From NCBI GenBank assembly GCA_938083135.1, contig CALLKY010000024.1, forward strand, positions 1 to 64,000: a DNA stretch of 64,000 nt, written 5' to 3'. Source of the stretch: an uncultured Alphaproteobacteria bacterium (GTDB taxonomy: Bacteria; Pseudomonadota; Alphaproteobacteria; Bin95). The translations under genes were made by a program, and so were the position numbers. The notes under the pieces are model-generated. The model made no database searches and had not been told where the DNA came from. It saw only the letters and a list, made by a program, of their open reading frames with translations. How positions within the stretch are numbered: position 1 is the first letter of the stretch; every line of letters begins with the position of its first letter. Of the stretch, positions 1 through 8,416 are shown piece by piece.

Positions 1-115
1 GTGTGCAAATCACCCGCCACGACGCGTTTCCCGGCTTTGATTGCGTCGGCGGCATATTTCGCCGCAAGCAGTCTAGTTTCTGTTCCAGTTTTTCGAGGGG
101 GGAGGGAAACCCGGT
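1..115. other. Left-edge region upstream of TRAP permease genes
   Basis: No gene can be assigned here. The stretch ends in a purine-rich ribosome-binding site (GGGGGGAGGG) just ahead of the TRAP small permease start. TRAP loci usually place the binding-protein gene upstream, so it probably lies before the window. The minus strand is open across this stretch but shows no start codon. Confidence 0.4.
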
Positions 116-634
116 ATGAATGGGTTTTTCCGCATGGTTGACCGAACCAACCAGTTCGTCGGCCTATCCGTATCGCACCTATATTTGATTTGTGCGTCTG
201 TCACGACCTATGAAGTTTTCATGCGCTATTTCTTCAACTCGCCTACACAGTGGGCGTTTGAAGTGGTCATGGTTGTTTGCGGCGTCGCTTGGGTTATGTC
301 CGGCGGTTATATTTCGATGCGCCGCGGCCACATCGCCATTACCGTTTTGTATGATCATGTGAATGCGAAGATCCGCTGGTGGTTGGATCTCTTCATCCTC
401 ATGGTAACAATCGGCGCATTGGCAATATTCATGTATGCGCTTTTTGACCCGATGCATGATGCTGTTGGCGCTCTGGAGCGCAGCGGCACATCATTCAACT
501 CGCCCGAACCGCTGATTTTGAAGACCATGATCTTCGTTGGCGCGACACTCTATTTTGTCCAATCGGTCGTAAATCTACTGAAACACTTGACTGGCCACGG
601 CATCGACAAGTCGAGCGAATTGCCGGGGGACTGA
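116..634 (+). CDS. dctQ: TRAP transporter small permease (DctQ-type)
   Basis: Small membrane subunit of a tripartite ATP-independent periplasmic transporter, which uses the sodium or proton gradient to import carboxylates or similar solutes captured by a periplasmic binding protein. The 172-residue protein has about four hydrophobic segments (near residues 15-35, 45-65, 88-108 and 138-158) and the typical MRYFFNSPTQWAFEV stretch, where DctQ proteins have an aromatic/Asn-rich motif followed by WxxE. A strong GGAGGG ribosome-binding site precedes the ATG. It is followed after 4 bases by the large permease gene, so the two are co-transcribed. The binding protein is not in the window, so the substrate is unknown; the amidase/carbamoylase cluster downstream makes a nitrogenous organic acid possible (inference). 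Confidence 0.9.
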   Translation: MNGFFRMVDRTNQFVGLSVSHLYLICASVTTYEVFMRYFFNSPTQWAFEVVMVVCGVAWVMSGGYISMRRGHIAITVLYDHVNAKIRWWLDLFILMVTIGALAIFMYALFDPMHDAVGALERSGTSFNSPEPLILKTMIFVGATLYFVQSVVNLLKHLTGHGIDKSSELPGD

Positions 635-638
635 TCTG

Positions 639-1988
639 ATGGTTGATATTCAAACTGCAACGATGATCATCGTTGCGTCCATGTTGGCGCTCATGGTGAC
701 GGGCATGCCGCTTGGCATTGTCACGCTTACTGTATCTATCGGTACGGCGCTTGCGTTCTTTGGCCCGCCAGGACTGTTCCTGGTGGCATCCAATGCGACT
801 GGCCTGCTCGAATCCTATCCACTGGTGGCGGTGCCACTTTTCGTCTTCATGGCGAATATTCTGGAGCGCTCTGGCGTTGCGGAGGATTTATTTGACGCTA
901 TGTCGCTGCTTGCCGGGAATCTGCGCGGCGGTGTTGCGGTGCAGACTACGTTGGTTGCGGTCGTTATGGCAGCAATGACAGGCATTATGGGTGGCGAGAT
1001 CGTCATGCTTGGTCTGATCGCGCTGCCACAGATGCTGCGGCTCGGTTACGACAAGAAGCTTGCCATGGGCACGATTTGCGCTGGCGGTTCCTTGGCGACG
1101 CTGATCCCGCCATCGGTCATCATGATCATTTATGGCCTGACAGCGAACATCTCGATTTCAGACCTGTTCCTTGGCGGATTCTTGCCAGGGCTGCTGTTGG
1201 CCAGCCTCTACATCATCTACATTCTGATCCGCTGTAATCTGCAGCCGCATTTGGCACCATTGCCAGAAGGCGGTGTCGTGCTGATGACCGGCCCGGAAAA
1301 ACGGAAGAAGCTGATCGGCCTCATCCTTCCAGCCTTGGTCATCCTCTGGATTTTGGGCAGCATCTACGGTGGCATCGCAACCGTGACAGAAGCAGCGGCG
1401 ATTGGCGTGTTCGGTGCCATGGCAGCGTCTGCCGTTCGTGGCCGGTTCTCCTGGGAAATGCTCCAGGAAGCACTGCGGAAAACGATGATCACTGTCGGCA
1501 CCATCATCTGGTTGGTGCTGGGCGCAGTTAGCTTCGTTGGCATCTACAACATCATCGGCGGTAATGACTTCATGTCTGGCCTGCTCAAAGGCCTCGACTT
1601 ACCGCCGCTTGGCGTGATCTTTGTGATGATGGGCGTGCTCATCATCCTTGGCACGTTCATGGAATGGATCGCCATCGCCTACATCACGGTGCCAATCTTC
1701 GCACCTGTTGTGGCGAGCATGGCACCAGAACTGGGCCTGACAGAGGACGCTGCCAAGATTTGGTTCGGCATCCTGTTCGTCATGAACATCCAGATCTACT
1801 TCCTATCGCCGCCGTTCGGACCCGCCTGTTTCTGGCTTAAGAGTGTGGCGCCGCCTGGCATTACGCTACAGAACATCTTCGCGGCGGTTATCCCCTTCAT
1901 CGGGCTGCAAATTATCGGCCTGGCGCTGGTGATGATCTTCCCGGAAATCGCGGTCTTCTTGCCTGAGCTGATGAACGGCAAGCTATAA
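639..1988 (+). CDS. dctM: TRAP transporter large permease (DctM-type)
   Basis: Transport-channel subunit of the TRAP transporter. The 449 residues are almost wholly hydrophobic, with about 12-13 predicted membrane spans and two repeat halves typical of DctM. Recognisable family signatures are the GMPLGIV segment near the N-terminus, MTGIMGGEIVMLGLIALPQML (residues about 112-132), SLATLIPPSVIMIIYG and, in the second half, GGIATVTEAAAIGVFGA. It ends in the SPPFGPACFWLK motif common to this family. It starts 4 bases after the small permease and is followed by a clear intrinsic terminator, so the dctQM unit ends here. Confidence 0.93.
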   Translation: MVDIQTATMIIVASMLALMVTGMPLGIVTLTVSIGTALAFFGPPGLFLVASNATGLLESYPLVAVPLFVFMANILERSGVAEDLFDAMSLLAGNLRGGVAVQTTLVAVVMAAMTGIMGGEIVMLGLIALPQMLRLGYDKKLAMGTICAGGSLATLIPPSVIMIIYGLTANISISDLFLGGFLPGLLLASLYIIYILIRCNLQPHLAPLPEGGVVLMTGPEKRKKLIGLILPALVILWILGSIYGGIATVTEAAAIGVFGAMAASAVRGRFSWEMLQEALRKTMITVGTIIWLVLGAVSFVGIYNIIGGNDFMSGLLKGLDLPPLGVIFVMMGVLIILGTFMEWIAIAYITVPIFAPVVASMAPELGLTEDAAKIWFGILFVMNIQIYFLSPPFGPACFWLKSVAPPGITLQNIFAAVIPFIGLQIIGLALVMIFPEIAVFLPELMNGKL

Positions 1989-2007
1989 CCTCGATCCCGT
2001 AAATCAG

Positions 2008-2042
2008 CGCCGCCCGTGAGACATCGCGGGCGGCGTTTTTTT
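2008..2042 (+). terminator. Rho-independent terminator of dctQM
   Basis: A 9-bp perfect GC stem (CGCCGCCCG paired with CGGGCGGCG, loop of about 10 bases) is followed directly by seven T residues, 19 bases after the dctM stop codon. This is a textbook intrinsic terminator on the plus strand. Confidence 0.92.
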
Positions 2043-2138
2043 ACATATATTGACATAATTGACCATATTGCACGCCGTATATTCACAAAAAACACGTGTT
2101 ATTTCTGATAGTTATTGACGAATTGACAGAATGTATAA

Positions 2139-2810
2139 ATGCTTGTTGCAGCATTGGCAGACCGGCCCAGCAGCATGGCATCCAACGACAAAGCAGAAAT
2201 CTCGCCCGTCGCCGTTAGCACAACGCTTGAGGATGATTTTGTCTCGCCGCTAACGGCAGTGCGCGGTTCGCTGGAAGTATTGCGCGATACGCCAGACTTG
2301 GCGGGTGCAGACCGGGAGCGCTTTATCGATATCGCCTTGCGCGCGTGCAGTCGGCTTGAGCAGGCTGTCGGTGTGTTGGCGAAAACGGTCTATGCACCGT
2401 GCGATACTAAAACCGCTGAGCCAGACCCCGCGCGCCGCGCCTTTCTTGCCCGTATGGATTTCCTGGATGAACTACAGGTGCTGGACCTGGATTTCAGCGA
2501 TTACCTCTTCGATAATTCCCAGGCCGTGCACAGCTTCTTCGATGCGATTGACGCCGAGATTGAGCGGACAGGCCGGCAGTGGCGCATCGTTGTCAATTTC
2601 CGAAATTGCAAGATTTGGCCAGAAGCCTGGGTCGCCTACGCCCATCGTGGCAAGCGGGTAAATACGCTCTACGCGCTGGCATCCGTCCGCTATGCCGCGA
2701 CGGATGATGATGCGCCACTCCCGGATGCTGCAAAGCGCGACGGCTTTGATAGCGCCCCGTTCCCAAGCCGGGATATGGCGCTGGCGCACATTGTGGAGTT
2801 AGGCGGTTAG
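2139..2810 (+). CDS. Degenerate histidine-kinase-like (DHp) protein with STAS-like C-terminal domain
   Basis: Hypothetical cytoplasmic protein of 223 residues (211 if ATG 2175 is used; neither start has a clear ribosome-binding site). Residues about 29-85 resemble a HisKA dimerisation helix pair: DDFVSPLTAVRGSLEVL lines up with the kinase H-box (HELRTPLTAIRG), but the phosphoacceptor His position is Asp and no ATPase domain follows. The C-terminal 110 residues (FLDELQVLDLDFSDYLF... to VRYAA) have the alternating strand/helix pattern of a STAS-like domain, with a conserved-looking VVNFRNCKIWPEAW core. A role in signalling as a non-phosphorylated partner is inference only. It stands alone, convergent with the downstream gene and overlapping it by 12 bases. 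Confidence 0.6.
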   Translation: MLVAALADRPSSMASNDKAEISPVAVSTTLEDDFVSPLTAVRGSLEVLRDTPDLAGADRERFIDIALRACSRLEQAVGVLAKTVYAPCDTKTAEPDPARRAFLARMDFLDELQVLDLDFSDYLFDNSQAVHSFFDAIDAEIERTGRQWRIVVNFRNCKIWPEAWVAYAHRGKRVNTLYALASVRYAATDDDAPLPDAAKRDGFDSAPFPSRDMALAHIVELGG

Positions 2811-4070
2811 TCCAGCCGCCAGCAGCTTGGTTGCTTCGATGAAGTCTGGGATTTCCATGGCTTCATCGGGGTTATGGCTACCGTGTTCATTGCGGATGAA
2901 CAGCATCGCTGTCGGTACGCCTGCGTCCGCGAAGGCGGCGGAATCATGGCTGGCACCGCTTGGAATATCCATAGCGCGGACATTCATGCCCGCTGCGGCT
3001 TTCCGATACGTCTCCACCAATCCCTGATCCATGAAGCCGGGCGCGGCGCGGGTCATGGCGCCAAGCTCAAATTTGACTCCACGCTTGGCTCCGATCTCAG
3101 CCGCAATAGCCGGGACACGGGCTTCCATCTTCAGCAGAAAAGCAGGGTCCACGCTGCGGAAATCCAAGGAGAATTTAACGTTCCCCGATATTACGGTCAT
3201 CGCATGGCGTTCTGTGTCGGTTTGGAACATGCCGATGGTGCAGGCGAAGTCATCGCCGGAAGCCTCGGCCTTGTCCCATTCTGCATCCATCGCCTGCACG
3301 AACTCCGTCGCGGCGACCACGGCATCCTGACGGACACGACGGGGTGCGCCGCCACAGTGCGCGTATTCGCCGATGCAACGGGCGTTCGGAAAACGCCGAT
3401 TGCCGCGAATGCCTGTGACGACGCCAACAGGAAAGCCTTCCTCGACCAGCACTGGCCCTTGCTCGATATGGGGTTCCAGGAAGGCACCGATGCGCGCCCG
3501 GTCCAGATATGGCGCTGTATCGCGGAGTTTGTCCGGATCACCACCGCACTCTGCCATGTGGTCTGCAAGGCTTCTGCCATTGTCCGCGCGGGTTGCGGTA
3601 TCCAGTGCACCATCGGGCAGCGTGCCCAGTGCTGACCGGCTGCCAATATAGGAGGTCCCGAACCAGCAGGATTCCTCTGCCCGCACGCCCATCACACGGA
3701 TATCATGCTTCGGTTGGTGGCCAAGCTGTTGCAACGCACGGATCGCTGTCAGGCCAGATACCACGCCCGCCGCGCCATCAAAATTGCCACCTTGGGGGAC
3801 TGAATCCAGGTGTGACCCCACCATCCGCACTGGTGCGCTTCTATCCTGGCCGGGAAGTGTCATATAGGTGTTGGCAGCAGGGTCCTGGTCAATCTCCAGC
3901 CCAAGCTCACGGGCAATGTCCGCCATCAAGGCATGGGCAGCCTGCTCGCCTTCGCCATAGCTGGCGCGGGTGACGCCGCGCACGTCTACGCTGCAAGCGC
4001 GGAGCCGGTCAAAGACGTCTGCCGCGAAATCCGTTTGGGCAGCGACAGCGGCGGCGAGTTCTGGCGTCAT
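2799..4070 (-). CDS. M20-family hydantoinase/N-carbamoyl-amidase
   Basis: Metal-dependent amidohydrolase of the M20 peptidase-like group that includes N-carbamoyl-L-amino-acid hydrolase, beta-ureidopropionase and allantoate amidohydrolase; these cleave N-carbamoyl or ureido groups. The 423-residue length fits the family. Visible metal-site motifs are GSHLDSVPQGGNFDGAAGV (His and Asp ligands, residues about 85-103), GVRAEESCWFG (Glu-Glu pair), EPHIEQGPVLVEEG and the C-terminal SGASHDSAAFADAGVPTAMLF with the last His ligand. It is the last gene of a minus-strand run with two amidases whose starts lie just upstream, so it probably hydrolyses a carbamoyl intermediate in the same pathway (inference). 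The exact substrate cannot be read from sequence. Confidence 0.9.
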   Translation of the reverse strand: MTPELAAAVAAQTDFAADVFDRLRACSVDVRGVTRASYGEGEQAAHALMADIARELGLEIDQDPAANTYMTLPGQDRSAPVRMVGSHLDSVPQGGNFDGAAGVVSGLTAIRALQQLGHQPKHDIRVMGVRAEESCWFGTSYIGSRSALGTLPDGALDTATRADNGRSLADHMAECGGDPDKLRDTAPYLDRARIGAFLEPHIEQGPVLVEEGFPVGVVTGIRGNRRFPNARCIGEYAHCGGAPRRVRQDAVVAATEFVQAMDAEWDKAEASGDDFACTIGMFQTDTERHAMTVISGNVKFSLDFRSVDPAFLLKMEARVPAIAAEIGAKRGVKFELGAMTRAAPGFMDQGLVETYRKAAAGMNVRAMDIPSGASHDSAAFADAGVPTAMLFIRNEHGSHNPDEAMEIPDFIEATKLLAAGLTA

Positions 4071-4079
4071 GGTGATGTC

Positions 4080-5354
4080 CTATTGGGTAAGCAGCGGGCG
4101 AAGCCAATCGGCAGCAGCGATGGCACGTGCGTCGCCACCAAGCGGCCCGATAATCTGGATGCCGACCGGCAGGCCAAGCGGCCCCGTCAGCCCTGGCACG
4201 GTGACACAGGGCGTGCCGGTAAAGGTCCAGATGCGGTTAAATTCGGGGGCACCTGTAAAGCCCAATCCTGCAGGGGCTTCGCCAGTGGCGGATGGGGTTA
4301 GCAGCACATCCACATCTGCGAACGCGGTTTTCAGGCCATGACGGCAGCGGGACCGGATTTTCAGGGCTTTGGCATAGGCTTCAGGCGTGCAGGCCGCTCC
4401 CCGCTCCATCACGGCTTGAAGTGCAGGCGACAGCTGATCCCAGCAGGTGGTGCGTTCATGGGCCAGCATCCGCCAAGCCTCATAGGTCATCACTACATCA
4501 TGGGCATCCAGCGCCTCGGCGAAAGGTGGCGGTAATTCCACATCCGTTACGGTCGCGCCTGCGGCTGTGCAGGCAGCAGCTGCAGCTTCAAGTGCTGCTG
4601 CACTGGCATGCTCAACACTGGCCCAGGCTTTCGTGCGGGCGATTCCGAACCGGGGCGGAGAAGCGGCTGGCTTAGTGGCCATTATCGGGCGACCTGCCAT
4701 GGCTTGCACAAAGGCATCTGCGTCCGCTGCCGTATTGGCCATAGCGCCAATTACATCCAAGCTTTCAGCCAGCATTTTCAGTCCACCGCGTGGAACCGCA
4801 CCCCAGCTTGGCTTGTAGCCGACAACGCCACAGAACGATGCAGGACGGATGATCGATCCCGAAGTTTGTGTCCCGATGGCCAGCGGCACATGGCCATCTG
4901 CGACTGCCGCCGCTGAACCGGAAGATGACCCGCCCGGCGTATGGGCGAGGTTATGGGGGTTCCGTGTGACCCCCGGGTGCCGCATGGCGAATTCCGTCGA
5001 TACGGTTTTACCCAGCACGACCATGCCAGCGTCCCGAAGCAGCGCCACACATGCAGCGTCTGCGGCGGGTTGTTTGCCTTCATGAATGGGCGAGCCATAG
5101 CCCGTGGATAAATCACCCGTATCAATGACGTCTTTAACGCCAACTGGGACGCCGTGCAGCGGCCCGCGCGGTGCTTCGGCATCGCGTCTTGCGGCTTCCG
5201 CCAGCGCTTTTTCCGGCTGAACCGTTTTCCAGGCCCGGATATCCCCATCCCGCGCTTCTATCCGGGCAAGGGCAGTTTCGACAGCGGCGACAGCGGTGGT
5301 TTCGCCTTGAGCAATGCTAGCCCCGAGGGCGAGAGCGTCCGTCAGATTGAGCAT
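4080..5354 (-). CDS. Amidase (amidase-signature family), copy 1
   Basis: Amidase-signature hydrolase that converts an amide to an acid and ammonia using a Ser-cisSer-Lys triad. The 424-residue protein shows the Lys in HGVPVGVKDVIDT (about residue 73), the serine-rich TPGGSSSGSAAA loop with the cis-Ser, and the nucleophile in GTQTSGSIIRPA. It ends 9 bases before the carbamoylase and begins 8 bases after copy 2, so the three form one operon. It is clearly paralogous to copy 2 (same architecture and loops), suggesting tandem duplication with substrate divergence. The substrate is unknown; aryl- or alkyl-amides and ureides are all possible. Confidence 0.9.
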   Translation of the reverse strand: MLNLTDALALGASIAQGETTAVAAVETALARIEARDGDIRAWKTVQPEKALAEAARRDAEAPRGPLHGVPVGVKDVIDTGDLSTGYGSPIHEGKQPAADAACVALLRDAGMVVLGKTVSTEFAMRHPGVTRNPHNLAHTPGGSSSGSAAAVADGHVPLAIGTQTSGSIIRPASFCGVVGYKPSWGAVPRGGLKMLAESLDVIGAMANTAADADAFVQAMAGRPIMATKPAASPPRFGIARTKAWASVEHASAAALEAAAAACTAAGATVTDVELPPPFAEALDAHDVVMTYEAWRMLAHERTTCWDQLSPALQAVMERGAACTPEAYAKALKIRSRCRHGLKTAFADVDVLLTPSATGEAPAGLGFTGAPEFNRIWTFTGTPCVTVPGLTGPLGLPVGIQIIGPLGGDARAIAAADWLRPLLTQ

Positions 5355-5362
5355 GGTCGTCC

Positions 5363-6667
5363 TTATTTCTTCGTCAGCGCCGTGTGCAGCCAGGCAGCGT
5401 GGGCAAGCGTTTCTGCGGCGCGACCGGGCGGCCCAATCACCTGCATGCCAATCGGCATCGCAGCCGCACCAGTCATGCCGGGCGCGTTCACAATCGGCGC
5501 GCCAACCATGGTCCAGATCTGGTTGCAGATGGGGGAGCCGGTGTCACTTGGATTTTCAGGCGCGACACCGGGTGCGGCAGGCGTGATGATCGCGCCAATC
5601 TGGCTGAACACCTGCCACATGGCGGCACGGCACACTGCCTGCACGTTGCGCGCCCAATCGTAGCGTTCGCGCGTGGTTTCATACCCCGCAGCGACATAGT
5701 CCTTCAGCGCGCGGCTCACATCCTCACCCCGGAACCGGAGCTCGAAGGCGAGGCTGCGGCAGGCTTCGTAGTTTTGAATAACGCCTTGGGCTTCCAGGGC
5801 CTCGCGGAAGGCGGGCGGTAGGTCGATATCGATCACACTGGCACCGGCTTCGCGGGCTTTGTCAGCGGCGACGCGGCCCGCCTTATGGGCATCACTGCTC
5901 ATCTTGTCCCAGGCGGGTGTGCGGCAGAAAGCAAAGCGGGGCCGGGTGAGTGTATCATCCAGATCAACAGCTTCCACACCTTCGAGCACGGCGGCGAAGG
6001 CTGTGGCGTCCGCAACATTGCGGGCGAATACGCCAACAGTATCCAGGCTTTCGGAGACGCTTTTGACACCAGCCCGCGGGATGCGACCGAATGTGGGTTT
6101 ATAGCCAACGGCACCACAATATGAGGCTGGACGGATCACCGATCCGCCAGTTTGTGTGCCAATGGCGAGGGGTGTCTGGAAATCTGCAACCGCAGCAGCA
6201 GATCCCGATGATGAGCCGCCAGGGGAGTATTTCGGGTTCAAAGGATTGCGGGTTTTACCGGCAGACCGCAGTGCAAATTCCGTTGTTACGGTTTTGCCAA
6301 GCGGGACCATGCCTGCGTCCCGGGCAAGCGCTACGCAAGCGGCGTCTGCCATAGCAGGGCCGGAGGCCTCGTAGATGGAGGATCCCATGCGGGTTGGCAG
6401 CCCAGCGACATCAATGATGTCCTTAACGCCAAACGGTACGCCGTGGAGCGGGCCGCGGGCATCTTCACCATCCCGGGCTTTGGCTTCCTCCAATGCGCGG
6501 GCAAGATCGCCGTCTGCGGCGTCTGTCGCCCAGGCACAAACGGCGTCGTCGCGGTCTTCGCGGCGGGCGGCAAGCGCCTCTACCAGAGCGACGGATGTAA
6601 GCGTGCCCGCTTGTATTGCGCGTGCTGCTTCCAGCGCGCCCAGCCGGGTCGGATCGTCAATGCTCAT
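5363..6667 (-). CDS. Amidase (amidase-signature family), copy 2
   Basis: First gene of the amidase-amidase-carbamoylase operon. The 434-residue enzyme has the full amidase-signature triad: Lys in HGVPFGVKDIIDVAG, cis-Ser in SPGGSSSGSAAAVADF and nucleophilic Ser in GTQTGGSVIRPASYCG. The C-terminal third carries the family's NQIWTMVGAPIVNAPG segment and PIGMQVIGPPG. The gene is separated by about 240 bases from a divergent acetyltransferase gene, so the operon promoter should lie between 6668 and 6909. Its closest neighbour by sequence appears to be copy 1 directly downstream. Confidence 0.9.
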   Translation of the reverse strand: MSIDDPTRLGALEAARAIQAGTLTSVALVEALAARREDRDDAVCAWATDAADGDLARALEEAKARDGEDARGPLHGVPFGVKDIIDVAGLPTRMGSSIYEASGPAMADAACVALARDAGMVPLGKTVTTEFALRSAGKTRNPLNPKYSPGGSSSGSAAAVADFQTPLAIGTQTGGSVIRPASYCGAVGYKPTFGRIPRAGVKSVSESLDTVGVFARNVADATAFAAVLEGVEAVDLDDTLTRPRFAFCRTPAWDKMSSDAHKAGRVAADKAREAGASVIDIDLPPAFREALEAQGVIQNYEACRSLAFELRFRGEDVSRALKDYVAAGYETTRERYDWARNVQAVCRAAMWQVFSQIGAIITPAAPGVAPENPSDTGSPICNQIWTMVGAPIVNAPGMTGAAAMPIGMQVIGPPGRAAETLAHAAWLHTALTKK

Positions 6668-6909
6668 GGTTCAAGATATTCCTTTGATATGCCGCGCCAA
6701 CCCGCACATTACCGCCTATTCCAACGTCTCGCCAGGGTGGTTATTGGAGGGCTCTAAACTCCTATCAAAACCGGCATGATGAATGCTGAAGAATGCAGGC
6801 ACATGTCGGGAGATGGCGCGAACGGAACGAATGGGACATTGTCTAACCCGGACCTGTCTGTGAAAGTGCATGCCTACGATCAAACTCAGCCACTGATCGG
6901 ACTTTCCCC

Positions 6910-7377
6910 GTGAGCTCATTTCATCCCAGACGAGCAAGCTCGACCGATGTTGATCAAGTTCGATCGTTGAGCCGTCTGGCTTATGCTAAATGGGCAGACC
7001 TTGTCGGCCGCGAACCATTGCCGATGACGGCTGATTACGCCGTAGCTGTAAACGAACATCTTATTGATCTATGGGAGGACGACGGTCGACTGATCGCACT
7101 GATCGAGATGATCGCGTGCCTTGATCATCTTCTTATTGAGAACATTGCAGTTCATCCAGATGAGCAAGGGCGGGGTTGCGGGGGAATTCTACTCAAACAC
7201 GCTGAAGACGTTGCATGCGCCCATGGCTATGACGAACTTCGGCTTTTTACGAATGCGGCTTTTGTCTCAAATATCGAATTCTATTTGAGGCGTGGCTATG
7301 AAGAGACAGGACGTGAGACGATGGGGCCAGGTCGTATTGCGGTTCATATGAGCAAACGATTGCCGGCTCACAATTGA
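6910..7377 (+). CDS. GNAT family N-acetyltransferase
   Basis: GCN5-related acetyltransferase of 155 residues, predicted to move an acetyl group from acetyl-CoA to a small-molecule or protein amine. The acetyl-CoA-binding motif A is seen as IAVHPDEQGRGCGGILLKHAE (residues about 78-98), followed by the ELRLFTNAAFVSNIEFYLRRGYEETGR region typical of the family's end. The start is a GTG with little upstream ribosome-binding signal. Codon choice is visibly more AT-rich than in the neighbours, so recent acquisition is possible. It is convergent with, and overlaps by 10 bases, another GNAT gene. Substrate unknown. Confidence 0.85.
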   Translation: MSSFHPRRASSTDVDQVRSLSRLAYAKWADLVGREPLPMTADYAVAVNEHLIDLWEDDGRLIALIEMIACLDHLLIENIAVHPDEQGRGCGGILLKHAEDVACAHGYDELRLFTNAAFVSNIEFYLRRGYEETGRETMGPGRIAVHMSKRLPAHN

Positions 7378-8009
7378 GCCTTACCAGATCGCTCTTCTAT
7401 CGCCTCTGAAACGTTCGTGCCGCTCGTAGCAATTGGTGGCGCGTGGCGGCCGGCCGATAGAGGCAAGACACCGTGTAGGCGCGGATCATCGTCGATTTCG
7501 ATTGTGCGCTTGTATGGTTTGAATCCGGATTTCACATAGAACCGCACGGCGGCTGGGTGATCTAAGCTGCAGGTATGCAGCCAAACCCGGTTGACATTGC
7601 TGGTCCAGGCAAGGCGCATGGCCTCCTGCATCAAAAAGCGGCCTGCACCTGTGCCCGTGGCTTCTTTGATGACGCCGAAGAATGCAATTTCGACCTCACC
7701 GGCTACACGCCGATCAAGTTCCAGCAGACCAATCTCCTGGCCATCGGAGTCCGACAACACGTGGATTTCTGTTGCAGCTAGGGCCGCTGCTAGGTCTGCT
7801 TCTGGCAATATGAGACGGCTGAACCAAAGCCATTCACTACCAATGCGGCGGTAGAGCGCGCGATACCATTCAATGTCTGGTTCGCTGCAGGGGGAGAGGT
7901 GCCACTGGCCAGGCTGCGTAGGCGGGATGTCTGGCGGCGCGTGCATTTGCAGATATGTTACGACCGCAGCGATTTGGCCGGGTGGCACATCTATGCGCTG
8001 ACCTTCCAT
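7368..8009 (-). CDS. GNAT family N-acetyltransferase
   Basis: Acetyltransferase of 213 residues. The GNAT core lies in residues about 75-175: the strand IGLLELD, then EVEIAFFGVIKEATGTGAGRFLMQEAM with the Q/RxxGxG/A-like GTGAGR pyrophosphate loop, and HPAAVRFYVKSGFKPYKR. The C-terminal tail of about 35 residues looks disordered. It is the last gene of a minus-strand operon (SDR, enoyl-CoA hydratase, RidA, TauD stub, GNAT); its ATG follows the stop of the TauD stub directly (TAAATG), which implies translational coupling. The substrate is unknown but may be the amine released by the pathway enzymes (inference). Confidence 0.85.
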   Translation of the reverse strand: MEGQRIDVPPGQIAAVVTYLQMHAPPDIPPTQPGQWHLSPCSEPDIEWYRALYRRIGSEWLWFSRLILPEADLAAALAATEIHVLSDSDGQEIGLLELDRRVAGEVEIAFFGVIKEATGTGAGRFLMQEAMRLAWTSNVNRVWLHTCSLDHPAAVRFYVKSGFKPYKRTIEIDDDPRLHGVLPLSAGRHAPPIATSGTNVSEAIEERSGKAQL

Positions 8010-8411
8010 TTATGCAGCCATTTTCAAGCGGTTGGTCCAGATCAAGACATCACCAGCACGCCATTTGTGACGGTAGATGAATTCTGGTCGCATCGTTCGC
8101 GCACGATCCTGCAGCTGTTGATCGATGAAGGCGATGCTTTGTTGGTCGCCCACGTTCGCAGGTGCTGCAAGCACGCCGCTGATGGTCTCAGGACTTAAAA
8201 TCTGAACGAAAGCTTTCAGTGTTGCTGCGGAATGATCTTGCCGACGCAGGCAGATCAAGTGGCGATGGCGCAACGCCCGGGCGAAGCGACGGCGTTCCCG
8301 CTCCGGCATGGGGGCCGTCAGCGCTGCGTCATAGGCCTCGATGCCAATAACTGCGCCAAGCGGCTTGAGCGAAGCGCCAGTTTCAGTGCGATTTTGGCCG
8401 TTCCAGAGCAT
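8010..8411 (-). pseudogene. Internally deleted TauD/TfdA-type dioxygenase remnant
   Basis: A 133-codon frame between RidA and the GNAT gene. Its first 65 residues (ETGASLKPLGAVIGIEAYD, ALRHRHLICLRRQ) resemble the N-terminus of TauD/TfdA 2OG-Fe(II) dioxygenases, and its end (FIYRHKWRAGDVLIWTNR) resembles the penultimate strand of the same fold. Family members are about 280 residues; the middle, with the HxD iron-binding motif, and the distal His are missing. It starts 5 bases after the RidA stop. The frame remains open, so a small protein could still be made, but it cannot be an active dioxygenase. An alternative, less likely view is a newly evolved small protein. Confidence 0.6.
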
Positions 8412-8416
8412 TCGTT

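Noticed and set aside
1-115. Open minus-strand frame (reads KYAADAIKAGKRVVAGDLH) at the left edge
   Set aside because: It looks protein-like but has no start codon or ribosome-binding site inside the window and runs into the dctQ start region; cannot be decided without upstream sequence.
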